The position numbers were made by a program, and so were the translations under genes. 64,000 bases of DNA. It comes from Hydra vulgaris (lineage: Eukaryota > Cnidaria > Hydrozoa > Anthoathecata > Hydridae). Under the pieces are notes generated by a model. It was not told the origin of the DNA. It saw nothing but the letters and a program-made list of their open reading frames with translations, and searched no databases. Below, piece by piece: positions 1-10,273 of this stretch (position 1 is the stretch's first letter; each line of letters opens with the position of its first letter). The stretch spans positions 68,977,001 through 69,041,000 of the forward strand of contig NC_088920.1 in the NCBI RefSeq assembly GCF_038396675.1, in the 5' to 3' direction.

Positions 1-720
1 ATAACTTGATATTTCAACACGAACTTGTCAACACGAATTTGCAGGTACGCTTTCTTGAAATTGATTATCTCAAGATTTTCTCCCAACTTTCTCCAGTTGC
101 GAAGTTTTGTACTGCAAACATGTGCAGTATGACTGCAGTATGACTGGATGCAAGTTGATTTAGCTCACGGTAGTCCATAACCGGACGTACTTTTAATTTA
201 TTTCGTTGAATAACTGCCATCAACGGAATGATACCAATACATCTCCTTTCAAATGGTTTCAGTCATCCCTGTGCTATCCATTCTCTCATTTCGATTGCGT
301 GTTCACTTTTAACGTCTTCAGAAATATAATAATTTGGAATTTTGTTTGTTAAAATTGGTGCCTCCAGCAGCCATTTGCAAAACACGCTCCAACAGCCATT
401 TTTGAATTCTGCTATAAAGTCTTTATCAATCAGTTTTTGAATAGTAGGCAAGGATAATTTATTCATTTTTTCTTGAGAGACCTGCAGTAGCGCCTATAGT
501 TAGTTGTTTTACATTGAACTTTATGATTTCGCCGTCTTTCCCAACACCAACACCTTCAAGCAGTTGTATTGCTTCCATATCAAATAGCATTTGGTATTAG
601 GGAATCGGCAACCAGGCATTTCAAAATGACGGTGGTATCATTTATAGAAAGATAAACAACAATCTGGTATTTTACTTCAATTGGCTTCCCATTTATCATG
701 ACAACCTTTCTCTTGCTGGT
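1..720 (-). pseudogene. Pol fragment: protease tail and N-terminal reverse transcriptase
   Basis: The minus-strand stretch 720..540 reads like the C-terminal half of a retropepsin-type domain (RKVVMINGKPIEV, then VILKCLVADSLIPN). The open frame at 466..263 (WSVFCKWLLEAP, HAIEMREWI) is the segment before the RT palm. After a stop, the frame GIIPLMAVIQRNK leads into KVRPVMDYRELN, RT motif 1, at about 245..160. The rest of RT would lie left of the window. Several stops make it a pseudogene. This layout is common in cnidarian gypsy-like elements, from memory of the family. Confidence 0.6.
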
Positions 721-1021
721 TTGACACCTTTTATGTGTACAATATCACAACTTAAAATTGATTTGAGGCATCCATTGTCCAACAACGCTTTTATTTTTCT
801 TCCATTGATACATATGCAGAGAGTTGACGGTTTTAAATTTTGTGGGTGGGGGAAGCCACTTTCACAAAAACAAGTGGGTTCCCTTGCATGTTTTTTTAAT
901 TCCTACACTTTTTATAGCAGTACTGGGTCAGGTGGCTGTCCACACACAAAGCACCTCTTCATTTCAATTTATTTCCGGCGGATTCGACTGAAATTTCCAT
1001 CGTCGCCGCAACGGTAGCATG

Positions 1022-1483
1022 TTATGGTCTTTCGTCCGCGTCTTCGAGACGCAGCATTGGACTAATGGCAACACGATTCACACAACTTACAAAACATGAT
1101 TCTTTGCAATGTAAGATTCCCAAACTTTTTGATTTTTCAGCGAGCTGGTACAGCGACATGGTTGATATTGAGCATGCAGTTTGCAGTTGTTTACTTGCTT
1201 GGTCAGGTAATCCGAGAATAAATGCGCACCTTAAACACTCTTCGATTACGTCAGAAGATATTAGCTTGCTCAGCCTTTTTAATTCTGCTAGATATACATT
1301 GACGGACTTGTTCTTTTTAAGACGGCGATTTACAAACCCTTCGTATGCTGTTAGCGGAGAAGCAGAGAAGGCAGTAGTCAGAGCATTTTTCACTTCATTG
1401 TAGTCATCTTTTATCTCATCACTGAGACCTTTATAAATGGGAAACGCCCCACTAAAAAAAATTAAGGGAAGCACCATATGCAT
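1022..1483 (-). pseudogene. Gag-like capsid fragment of the retrotransposon
   Basis: An open frame of about 150 residues with the helical pattern of a gypsy-type capsid. Recognisable pieces are YEGFVNRRLKKNKSVNVYLA and LRCAFILGLPDQASKQLQTA, like the retrotransposon Gag families in which a tyrosine- and lysine-rich helix is followed by 'F..GL'. The usual Gag is longer, so the N-terminus is missing. A frameshifted CCHC knuckle (CFVCGQ in one frame, HLTQYCYKKC in the next) follows within about 100 bp, as expected for the nucleocapsid. There is no full-length gene. Confidence 0.6.
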
Positions 1484-2659
1484 CTCGTCAACTTTTTAAA
1501 GTTTTACTACCAGTTCCAATTTCTGTAACCATTATGAAAATTCACCCGATCATCGTACTGCGACAACAAATTCGCAAACTTTATCACGATGCTCATAATA
1601 AAAGTTATAAACGTTATATACAATATGATGCAACTACAACGTTCCTTCTGACGTAACAAAATAATAGTTTATATATAATACAGTTATTTACACTAATTAC
1701 AGTTGGGTGCGGGGAAAAGAGAAGGAAAATATGTGTTTTGAAAAGAAAAGAAAGTTTTATACTTTTTTTTTACTATTTTCAGTCAATAAGTTCTTCTTTC
1801 AGAAAAAGAGTGTTTTCTTTCTGTTATAACAGCAACATTAAAATTTAATGAAAGCAAAATATAGATTCAATTGTTTTAAAAACTTAACTAATAATACGAG
1901 TGCATGTACGTGGGTATGTACGAGCTTAAAACAGTCTAAAGTGATTTAGAGACTGATTTGTCTAACTTTACACCAACTTTATACCAACTTTACAGCAACC
2001 GTTTCCATTGTTATGGTGGGATTTATGACTTTTAATACCTTCTAATAAACCCATCAAATAGCAGTAGGACATAAATACGCAATGAGAATTGGTTGGAAAC
2101 ACTAATACACGCTGAGTACCAGATACCTGTTTTCAAAGCATAATAAAATTTTCAATGAAAAGTGGAATTATAATATATCTAAAAAAAAACAAAAAAAAAG
2201 GTTTTTATAATAAATATAAATTGAATCTGGGTAACTTAATCAGAATTTTTATTTTCAAGTTAGATGTGTCACATGTGACACATGTGTCACATCTGTCAAA
2301 TGTGTTAAATTTGTCACATGTGTCACAAAAACAAGTTTTTTAATAGATTTCATCATTTGTTCAAAAACTTGTTTTATGACATTTCATGACATTTCAGTGT
2401 CATTTCAATATACATTGTTAAAAATTGCATTGTATTTAAGTAATGAGTAAAGTAAAATAGATCACGTTAAATAAACTTAAAATGCAATTGAAAACTGGTT
2501 GAGGGTGGATGCAGGTGGGTGTATGGGTGGTGGGGAGGGAATAGTATAAACCTGTTAGACTCTTTTCCATATTTCTATTTTGCGCGTTCGTAACTTTTTC
2601 CGAATAAGATTTATAGGGCATGTAGATTACATAGATCAACTAAACGCCAATAAGGAAGC
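1484..2659. other. AT-rich spacer without a recognised gene
   Basis: No coding motif was seen on either strand. There is a small cluster of TGTGTCACATG-type repeats at 2267..2330. The short open frames here are low-complexity and K/N-rich, as expected by chance at this base composition. Confidence 0.6.
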
Positions 2660-2735
2660 AGGCATGATCTTCTTTTCAAATGTCTTCCACAGTGCTCTGC
2701 GATAAGGCCTTACGGACTTCTAAGGGCATCTTAAA
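2660..2735 (+). repeat. SINE 3' body fragment (tRNA-derived family)
   Basis: This stretch aligns by eye with the body of the SINE at 34108: the GTGCTCTG..ACAAG-like core, the CTTC..GGGC step and an A-rich end occur in the same order. The tRNA-like head is absent, so this is a 5'-truncated and diverged copy. The similarity is moderate. Confidence 0.4.
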
Positions 2736-2905
2736 TAAAAATTAAAAAAGATTAAAAATTTGTTTAACCATTAATTCAGTAAGTGCTCATACATTGACTA
2801 AAGAATTTGTTCAGGCAGGTTGTCTTGTAGTGATAAGGCTTTTTTTTTTTTACTTTTGCTGACGTAAATGATACAGTTTCAAATTAAGTTTGATAAATAG
2901 CCTCC

Positions 2906-3173
2906 CAGGAAAAAAAGTTCCATAGAATTTCTATAAACTTTTGAAACAATAGCTTATAGAAATTTTGTAGAAGTTTTATAGAATGTGCTATAACTTTTTA
3001 GAAAGTGCTATAAAACATTTTTTTCTATAAACCAAAAAAAAGAAAAAAAAGATCTTTATAAATTTCTATAGAAATTAATAGAGATTCTATAAAAATTCTA
3101 TAAAATTCTATAGAATTTCTATAGGCCATATGTTTCAAAAGTTTATAAAAACTCTATAAAACTTTTTTTCCTG
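2906..3173. mobile_element. Palindromic MITE-like element with CAGGAAAAAAAGTT ends
   Basis: The left end (CAGGAAAAAAAGTTCC...) and the reverse complement of the right end match over about 45 bp and share the inner segment ATAAACTTTTGAAAC. The interior is full of TCTATAGA-type palindromes. There is no coding sequence and no clear target-site duplication. The size (268 bp) and long inverted repeats fit a non-autonomous DNA transposon. Confidence 0.6.
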
Positions 3174-3761
3174 TGCTACCTTTACCAATAAGTAGACAAT
3201 TAAAACATAAAATATGTTATCAAGAATATAAAATTTATAGTTAAGCAGCATTTAACATATATGTATGACAATGTGTATATATGTGGGTTTGTGCGTGCAG
3301 GCGCGTGTGATTGCAGGCGTATTTTTGCGTGTGATTGCAGTCGCGTGTGTAGGCATATGGATGTATTATTCTATTTAAATTTAAATAATTTAACTCTTAA
3401 AAACTTGATTTGATTTTAACAATTTTGTTTTATTTTTCAAAGCTAAAAACTATAAAAACTGCTGTAATATGTTTATAAAAATTATTTTGTATTATAATAT
3501 AATGTGAATTGTTTTGTATTTGTTGTAAACAGTTTATATGACTACTACATCATAAAGTAAGCAAATTTCTAGAAATTGAAATATTTAATAAAATGAAGTA
3601 AAATGCATAATTATGCGTAATCCGTAATTGAATTGAACTAATTGAACTAATTTGAACGTATTGACAAACAAACAACACTAACAACTGATAAAATAGGTTA
3701 ACTGATAAAATAGATCAACTGATAAAGTTAAAGCCTCGTTTTGAAATAAGCTGGTCTTCTC
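3174..3761. repeat. Spacer with GT-rich simple sequence
   Basis: At 3258..3362 there is an imperfect TATATGTG/GCGTGTG-rich microsatellite with the unit GCGTGTGATTGCAG repeated about three times. The remainder is AT-rich with no recognisable gene. Confidence 0.5.
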
Positions 3762-4905
3762 CATAAGCTTTCTTCTTACGGTGTATCTGGTAACATCTTT
3801 AAGATTATTGAATCCTTCCTTTCCAATAGTAGTATAAAAGTTGTCCTTGATGGACAGTACTCTTCTTTTTATTCTGTAACTTCAGGGGGTCCTCAAGATT
3901 CTTTCCTTGGCCTTATACTCTTTTTAACATACATTAACGATCTTCCAGATATTCTCACATCTAAGGTGACATTGTTTGCTGATGATACTACCATTTATTC
4001 TTGTCTTGGTAAGAAACCAACACTCTCTGATTGCTTGGAGAGGGCATTTGAGCTCAAAAAGGATCTCACTTCTGCTATAGCATAGGGCTCACAGTGGCTG
4101 GTGAACTTCAATTTAGATAAAACTCAATTTTTTTCAGCAAATTGTTATTGCAATAATTTAGATCTTCCTAGATTTAGGAACAGTGATGTTCTCGGTGAGT
4201 CATCTACTCTTTATCTTCCAGGATTAACTCTTACTTCCGATCTTTCTAGGAAACCATATATCAAATCTGTTGCAATAATAACATCTGCTGAGGTTGCATC
4301 TGTTTATCGAGCTTGACACTTTCTTACTTCGGATTCTATTCTCCATCTCTATAAATCTCAATTCCGGCCTTGTATGGAATACAGTTGCCATATCTGGGGC
4401 GGATCTTCTAATGATGCCCTTTCTCTTTTAGACAAGGTGCAAAAACGCATTGTAAACATAGTTGGACCTGCCCTTGCAGCCAACCTCCAACTATTATCAC
4501 ATCGTTATAATGTTGCTTCTCTTTCTCTTTTCTACAAATACTATAATGGGCACTGCTCTAAAGAGCTAGCGTCTCTTGTGCCATCTACTAAAATTCATTC
4601 TCGTGTTACTCGTCATTCAATTAAGTGTCATCCTTTTTCTGTGACTGTTCCTAAGTGCTCCGAAAACTCTTATTCGTCTAGTTTTTTTCCTCGAACATAG
4701 TTCTTTGGAATTCGCATTCGTCATCTTGCTTTCCTGATTCATATAATTTGCAATCCTTTAAGTTGTCTGTCAATTGTTATCTTGCTCTACAATCTTCATC
4801 TTTTCTCTTCCAGTAACTTCTAACTTTAATTAGTGGTTGCTTGCAGCCTTGTTGGAAGCGAAGATGTTTTAAAAAAAAAAAAGCTTTTAATAAATTAACT
4901 TTACT
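3762..4905 (+). pseudogene. LINE (non-LTR retrotransposon) 3' part: RT to 3' tail
   Basis: A decayed reverse transcriptase C-terminal half. In order it shows a degenerate GVPQGS motif (GGPQDSFLGLILFLTYINDL), FADDTTIYSCLG containing the catalytic Asp pair, WLVNFNLDKTQ, a thumb-like stretch, and the cysteine/tryptophan region MEYSCHIWGGSS..LLDKVQKR. The segment up to 4090 has an in-frame stop after TSAIA; the rest lies in two open stretches (4101..4316, 4374..4700) separated by a stop. It is 5'-truncated and ends with a 3' UTR (CAGCCTTGTTGGAAGCGAAG) and a poly-A at about 4869, as expected for target-primed integration. Its 3' UTR is shared with 50893..51060. Confidence 0.8.
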
Positions 4906-5087
4906 GTTACTGAAGAGTTTTAAAAAATAATCATTATTTAATTAAGCTCTACTCTAAATATTTTGAATCTATTTTGAATAAATTTTGAAAAACCCTTGCT
5001 TGCAGTTTTTGACTAATTAATATAAGACATTTATGCATAATTTATGCATAAACAAAAGTGTTCTAACTTTTTTATTAACTTTATAGC

Positions 5088-5232
5088 AAATTGAACTATA
5101 GCAAACATTTTCAAGTTGAACTAATATCAAATGTTTTAAAAACGTTTTAAAACGTTTTATATCAAACGTTTTAAAACTGAACTAATAATAAATTTTTTAA
5201 AACTGAACTCATAGCAAACGTTTTAAAAGAAA
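5088..5232. repeat. Degenerate tandem repeat, about 30-bp unit
   Basis: Four or five imperfect units of AACTGAACTAATAGCAAACG followed by TTTTAAA. The units differ by small indels. No gene is involved. The segment lies in the 3' flank of channel gene A. Confidence 0.6.
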
Positions 5233-5561
5233 TATATTGTAAAATTAAATTAATGCAAACTTTAAAAAAAATTAGCTTAAAACTATATTAAAATTTATCG
5301 GCAGATTTAAATTTTATCCTAAAATTGTAAATAAATAATACAACAATACCTAATAATTAGATTATGTATTTACTTAAACCCCCTTGGCTATCCTTTTTTT
5401 TGCATGAAGCTATATTGGTTTTAATAGTTTTAAAAACTCTGAATGGACAGCAAAATAAATTAAGTTTTCAGATAAAATTGTTTATAAAAAACTTTAAAAA
5501 TTTGCTTTGATTTTTTAGCTGCTCCGAAAACTTAAAAAATTTTCGTGACATAAAGTACAAT

Positions 5562-5567
5562 TTTATT
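5562..5567 (-). promoter_or_regulatory. Candidate poly(A) signal of channel gene A
   Basis: An AATAAA hexamer on the minus strand, about 80 nt past the stop codon of gene A. The position is plausible for the 3' end, but such hexamers are frequent in AT-rich DNA. Confidence 0.35.
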
Positions 5568-5643
5568 TGACTGTTTATGTTTTTATAGTCACATTTTACA
5601 AAGCTTAAAAATATATTAAAATACAAAATTAACTTTATAAAAA

Positions 5644-6974
5644 TTAATTTATTCTTAGAATTACTTTTTTAAACTTAACAACTAGCCATAACACTGAGCA
5701 AACAATGATTTCAATAGCAGACAGTAAAGAACATCCAACCATCAATCCAATCAAGCCGCCAATCTCACAAGCCATTTGGTGTATTGAATATAATTGCTTC
5801 TCTTTTATTATTCGGTAAGAATCGACCGTTATATATTGTATGCCTACAGAATACGTTTCCGATGTTATTCGATTGTCGTTTTTAAAATATTCTCGCGATG
5901 AAACAAGCATGTTTATTTGGTATTCAGTGCAAGAAAAAGGGCAGTTTTTTGATAAAGGATTTACTTCCTTATGGCTATATAGATCTATACAATTTCCAAT
6001 ATTTAATATTGTATCTAATTTTTTGTATTTCTGTAAAATATCGTTGGGTATATACTGCCTAATATAATCTATAGTATCTCCACATTCTATATACATACCA
6101 ATGTAATTTTGAGTTTCCAAGCAACTTCTTCTAGTGTATTTTCCACTAAACATATCATTATTTTTACTATCAGTACATTTTGATGGAAATGGAAAAGGTA
6201 ATCTTTCAATAAAAGTTTTTTCAAGGTTTATATTGTATTGCTTTGCTTCCAAATTAACTGCATTTGTTATATCTATTTCAAAAATTAATGGATCGTGTGA
6301 CATTAGGATAATATTTGGTTCGTGGTATGGTAGAAGTAAACTATTGTTAATTGTAAACTCTATGTCTACGTGACCGTACATATCGTATAAATCACCATTG
6401 TAATTCCATCGAATACAAGTATGGTTGTATTGACTAAGAGAAAACAAAAAATCGTTATTTGCGCACTGTTTTGCGCCCCATGAACTACATTTAGTAATGT
6501 TAAATAGACCGTTTGACCACCATGTTTTATTATCGGTGGTACTATGGTTGTCTTCGATTTTTTGTTTTTTATGTTGACAAGGAACTGAGTTGTTCGGCTC
6601 AAATTTACAATATGCAGAATAAAAATCAAGAAGAAGTTGTCTTTCACAAATTGTCACGGCAGGAAAATAATTTTTATCAGTAATTTCTAACTTCGTCTCA
6701 GTATAAACTTCAAACCTCAAATACTTGTTTACAAGGTTAGTACTAACATACATGGATAGCATGATTCCACTCAATAATGCAATCAACCAAAATAATGATT
6801 CAAGCCTTGTGTGAGCCACAAATATTTTTGTGAGACCATGCAATGAAAAGCCATTTATATATTCTTCAATAATCTTTTCTATGACATTTCTACTTTTTTG
6901 GCAACTTTTGTATAAGTTTTTATCCTCAATTTCTAACGATGATCTTTGATTACCATTTTGTTTCTTCACGCATC
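5644..6974 (-). CDS. DEG/ENaC-family (HyNaC-like) channel A, exon 2
   Basis: Main exon of a 507-residue channel subunit; exon 1 is at 8841..8649. DEG/ENaC channels are trimeric sodium or cation channels of the plasma membrane, and in Hydra the HyNaC members are gated by RFamide neuropeptides. Visible features (residues of the joined protein): the gating His-Gly pair in SLHGLTKIF (110-111), membrane segment 1 (about 124-146, LESLFWLIALLSG), the post-M1 motif FPAVTICE (168-175), a cysteine-rich extracellular domain (RRSCLETQNYIG, CPFSC), and membrane segment 2 (about 468-498) with the selectivity-filter pattern G-C-S (478-480) in GLMVGCSLLSAIEI. The length is typical of the family. The splice acceptor TTTTAATAG|G joins in frame (phase 1) to exon 1. 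The cytoplasmic tail is very short. The frame is intact and apparently functional. Whether it forms homo- or heteromers cannot be told. Confidence 0.9.
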
Positions 6975-7288
6975 CTATTAAAAGCAACTAATATTTAAAA
7001 ATGATTATCAAACAGTCCGTCATTTTTTTCGTCGGTCTGTCACTCTTTCAAGTAATATTACGTCCGTCCGTCACTCTTAAGTAGTATTATTAAAATATAA
7101 ATTTAATATTAAAAGTACTTTTTGATATAATTTTTTGATAAACTTTTAATTAATTTTAAAATAATTTTGTTGATTATAATTTACAACTTTTTTATTTTAC
7201 TGCATTTTTATTCTTTTTAGTAATTTTGATTGCATTTTTATATTATTTATTGAATGATCATCGTTTAAAAAAGTTAATTTTATAACTA

Positions 7289-8607
7289 ACGGTGACAGCT
7301 AAAAAACGAGACTGGATTTAAAGACACATATCTCTTTGAAGAAATAAGATTTTAAAAATAGGAAAACTGTTTTAGAAGGTATTTTTACTATAGTTTTTAA
7401 ATATTTTATGTGTTTTTATTTTTTATAGAAAAATGAATAAAAAAATAAATTCAAAACAAGAAGAGATTAGAACGTGTGTATGAATTTTATTTAAATTACA
7501 AAAATGCTGGTAAAAATTTCACTTATGACCACTTTAAAGTTGAAAATATACATAAAAGTACTATCTACAAGATAATTAAACGTGCTGAAAGTGAATCTGG
7601 GACCAAAGAGTTCAAGGAAGTGGAGTAAAAGCTAAAAAATGACCTGGGCAAACATTGAAAGGCTCGAACTCATGTTTTACCATAAAGACGGAGTTTTTTA
7701 ACGACCGACAGCTAAAAAGTTCAACTGTACTTAGCAACACATTAGTAAAACATTAAAAAAAAAAAACTGATATTAAATCAAGAAAAAAAATGACGATTCC
7801 AAAACGCTTTGACCAGCAAAAAGCAGCAGCTAGAACTAAGTGCAGTCGATTGTGTCAGAAATTCAAAAATCGTAAACCAATATTGACGATGAGTCTTATT
7901 TCACGTTAAATCACTCTAGTATCCATGGAAATGATATATTTTATACAAGTGATGTAAAATCTACTCCATCTACAGTTAAATACCAAATAAAACAAAAGAT
8001 TCAAAAGAAATTACTTCTATGGATTGCTTTTTCTGAAAATGGAATTTCTCAATCTTATTTTATACCAAGTGGACTGGCGGTAAATCAAAAAATCTATTTA
8101 AACAAATGTATTAAGAAGAGACTTATTCCATTCATCAATAAGTATCATTCAGATGGTGCATATGTATTCTGGCCAGATTTAGCATCATCTCACTATGCAA
8201 AAACAGTAATCATGTACCTAAACAAGGACAACGTGGATTATGTTGAGATAACCGAGCGGATAACCCTACAAACTTGCCAAAATATCGTCCTCTCGAAAGT
8301 TTTTGGAGTATTTTGAAAGGCCTTGTCTATAAGAATAATTGGCATACAGAAAATTTAAAAAAATTACGCTCTAGAATCAAGTATTGTCTTAATAAAGTTG
8401 ATATTGAGCTCATACGGAGCCTAGCTCAGTCTATACCAGGCCTAGTTGATAAAGTCAGAAGAAATGGTTTAATTGAGAACAACTGATTATATATTTAAAA
8501 ACTAGAATAAAGATACTTTCTAGAACATTTTTCCTTTTTGTTTTATCTTACAGCTTTGAAGAGATATGTGTCTTTAAATCCAGTCTCGTTTTTTAGTTGT
8601 CACCCGT
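7289..8607 (+). mobile_element. Tc1/mariner-type transposon inside the intron of channel A
   Basis: About 48-bp terminal inverted repeats (ACGG(G)TGACARCTAAAAAA continuing through GACTGGATTTAAAGACACAT) bound a 1319-bp unit. TA lies on both sides (7287-7288 and 8608-8609), the target duplication of this superfamily. The element fills most of the 1674-bp intron (6975..8648) and stops about 40 bp from the exon-1 splice donor. Without it the intron would be about 353 bp. It carries a broken transposase on the plus strand, opposite to the host gene. Confidence 0.85.
7432..8486 (+). pseudogene. Broken Tc1/mariner (IS630 superfamily) transposase
   Basis: The protein starts around 7432 (MNKKINSKQEEIRTCV) with an HTH-like N-terminus (KSTIYKIIKRAESES), then stops and frameshifts. 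DDE pieces are visible in order: IDDESYF (first Asp, about 7885), VFWPDLASSHYAK (second Asp, about 8170) and NLPKYRPLESFWSILKGLVY (third acidic residue, about 8290). The spacing between the last two is about 40 residues, longer than the 34 of classical Tc1. At least one frameshift lies between them at about 8250..8265, so this spacing is approximate. The longest clean frame is only 70 residues (8274..8486). Not functional. Confidence 0.75.
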
Positions 8608-8648
8608 TACTATGAATTGATCTTAACAATTCTCTATTTGTTGTTTAC

Positions 8649-8841
8649 CTCTCTCTACGTCTTTTCCAACTACTTCCATTTGAAGATAGTCATGATCGTA
8701 TTGGTAATCGTCATCTTGAGACTCAATTAATCGGCTACCAAACTTCTTAGTTTTTTTATCAAAACTGCTTAGGCCGACATGCCACACAGATGAACTTTGT
8801 AAATAACTGCTAGAGGATATACTTTCATCACTGTTTTTCAT
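8649..8841 (-). CDS. HyNaC-like channel A, exon 1 (N-terminal cytoplasmic region)
   Basis: Encodes residues 1-64 and the first base of codon 65. The ATG (MKNSDESIS...) is at 8841. The reading frame stays open 15 bases further upstream but only with a TTG. The exon ends GAGAG|GTAAAC, and joining to 6974 gives ...VERGCVKKQNGN in frame. It is exactly 193 bp, as is exon 1 of gene B, and both share FGSRLI, then YQYD, then DYLQME. These acidic-tyrosine motifs lie in the predicted cytoplasmic N-terminus and are conserved between paralogues although the flanking residues differ. A TTTTGCAG acceptor lies 9 nt before the ATG, so a 5'-UTR intron or spliced-leader addition is possible. Confidence 0.8.
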
Positions 8842-8850
8842 CTTTTTCTT

Positions 8851-8862
8851 CTGCAAAATTTA
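8851..8862 (-). promoter_or_regulatory. Candidate 5' splice acceptor upstream of channel A ATG
   Basis: Minus-strand AAATTTTGCAG immediately precedes AAGAAAAAG-ATG. A pyrimidine-poor but usable AG acceptor nine bases before a start codon could be a trans-splice (spliced leader) site, a mechanism known in Hydra, or the end of a 5'-UTR intron. Inferred from sequence only. Confidence 0.35.
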
Positions 8863-10162
8863 ATGACGTTCTTTTTCTCATTAAAAAATAAATTTGCGCG
8901 ATGAATATTTTAAAGAACGATTGAGAAGAAAAATATAATATTCAACTATTCTTCATAAATCTTTAAAAAAAAAAAAATGCACGGTATAAAAAAAATATTC
9001 ACAGTAATAAAAACTTGTGGCAAAGACTTAAAGTTTGGATATTTTTAGCATAAAATTGTAAATAATAAATTTCAAAACTTAATTATCCAAACAATATACT
9101 TAAAAAATTTTATAAAATAAAGTTTTTTATAAAGTATTCAAGTTCGCTGTTGGTAAAGTTTTCAAGCTTTGTTAAAACATTGTTCTTCGAAAATAACATT
9201 TGTTTATTAGCACAAAACAAAGTTTTCAAGAATAAAATTTTCTTTATTAACAAAATCTAATTGTAGAAACTAGTGTATTCACAACTTTAAAAGTTTAAGC
9301 CAAAACGTTTGACATAAATTAAGAGGATTTTTCCATTATTGCATATAACCCCTGCAATTTTGAGACTAAAATAAATAAATGTAAGTTTTACAAATGTATG
9401 ATTTTACGAATAAAAATGACGGCTACGTTGGGTACAACGACTTTTAATAACTGAATTATAAATATCGTTTTTAGTCGGGAAAAACTAATAAAACCATAGT
9501 GAATGAACTTTACTACGATGACTAATAATTTTCTACCATAACTTTATAAATACGATAAAATAAAAATAAAAACTAATTAACTTTATAAATGCGATAAATT
9601 AAAAAAAATAAAAACTTATTAAAATGTATATTACTAAATATAAGTTTTCTCTAACTAAAAGTTGAGTTTAATTAAAATTTTTGTTTTATTCTGGCTATTG
9701 ATTTTGTCCTATAAATATGGTGACCACGGTTACAAACTGTTACCACGGTTACAAACTGCTATCACGATTTTTATGTAGGAGAGCGCAGCACGAAGCGTAA
9801 TTAAAATTAAAGTTTTCACTTAGTTTTTACTCGTAAAATAACCGAGACAATCGTCCCCCACTTCAAGGTAATTTCATATTTCATAATTAACATAAATTCA
9901 AGAAAAAACATATGTCGACTTAAACATTATCCATTATTCTGGTAATTGAAGGTTGGTCTGGAATTGAAGGTTGGTCTGGAAATTGAAGGTTGGTCTGGAA
10001 ATTGTGTTTTTGTTTTTCTTAACAGCTGTTTAAATTCAAACCGAAATTCAAACCTAAAAGTTTAATTTAATTAAAATAGTTAAATGAAATAAACTTGCGC
10101 AAATAATTAGGAATAAAATTTTTTAATATACAATAACTATACATCAGGTTGTCCTAATACCT
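8863..10162. other. Intergenic AT-rich DNA between channel genes
   Basis: No gene recognised. It holds a TACCACGGTTACAAACTG repeat (two to three copies, about 9718..9765) and a 21-bp tandem repeat at 9941..10002 (listed separately). The rest is unstructured AT-rich sequence. Confidence 0.55.
9941..10002. repeat. 21-bp tandem repeat, three copies
   Basis: Three nearly identical units of ATTGAAGGTTGGTCTGGAA in direct orientation. A short minisatellite with no coding role visible. Confidence 0.75.
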
Positions 10163-10273
10163 TCATCATTTCTAAGATGAAATATGATGATGTCATCATT
10201 TCCAAAATGAAATATGATGATGTCATAATTTCCAGGATGAAATATGATGATGTCATTATTTCTAAGATGTATT
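10163..10273. repeat. 30-bp tandem repeat, about 3.5 copies
   Basis: Units of TCATCATTTCTAAGATGAAA followed by TATGATGATG, differing at a few bases. The array lies immediately beyond the minus-strand LINE remnant's C-terminal part, so it may have arisen in that element's 3' region. Confidence 0.75.

Larger units (their letters stand above)
1..1483 (-). mobile_element. Ty3/gypsy-like LTR retrotransposon remnant (gag to start of RT)
   Basis: Read on the minus strand, the order is gag (1483..1022), a CCHC zinc-knuckle trace near 950..900, a protease-like stretch (about 720..540) and the start of reverse transcriptase (466..1). This is the normal gag-pol order of an LTR retrotransposon. Stops and frameshifts separate the parts, so the copy is dead. 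No LTR is visible and the left end is cut by the window edge. The call rests on the domain order and on the RT start motif KVRPVMDYRELN. Confidence 0.7.

Noticed and set aside
1065-1403. Plus-strand frame opposite the Gag fragment
   Set aside because: It is the antisense of a recognisable Gag frame and has no motif of its own.
6134-6373. Plus-strand frames opposite channel A exon 2
   Set aside because: Antisense shadows of the DEG/ENaC coding sequence. Likewise 5840..6067 and 14615..14896.
8623-8856. C-terminal exon of a separate gene upstream of channel A
   Set aside because: The splice donor and phase fit channel A's exon 2 exactly, and the paralogue has the same arrangement, so it is exon 1 of channel A.
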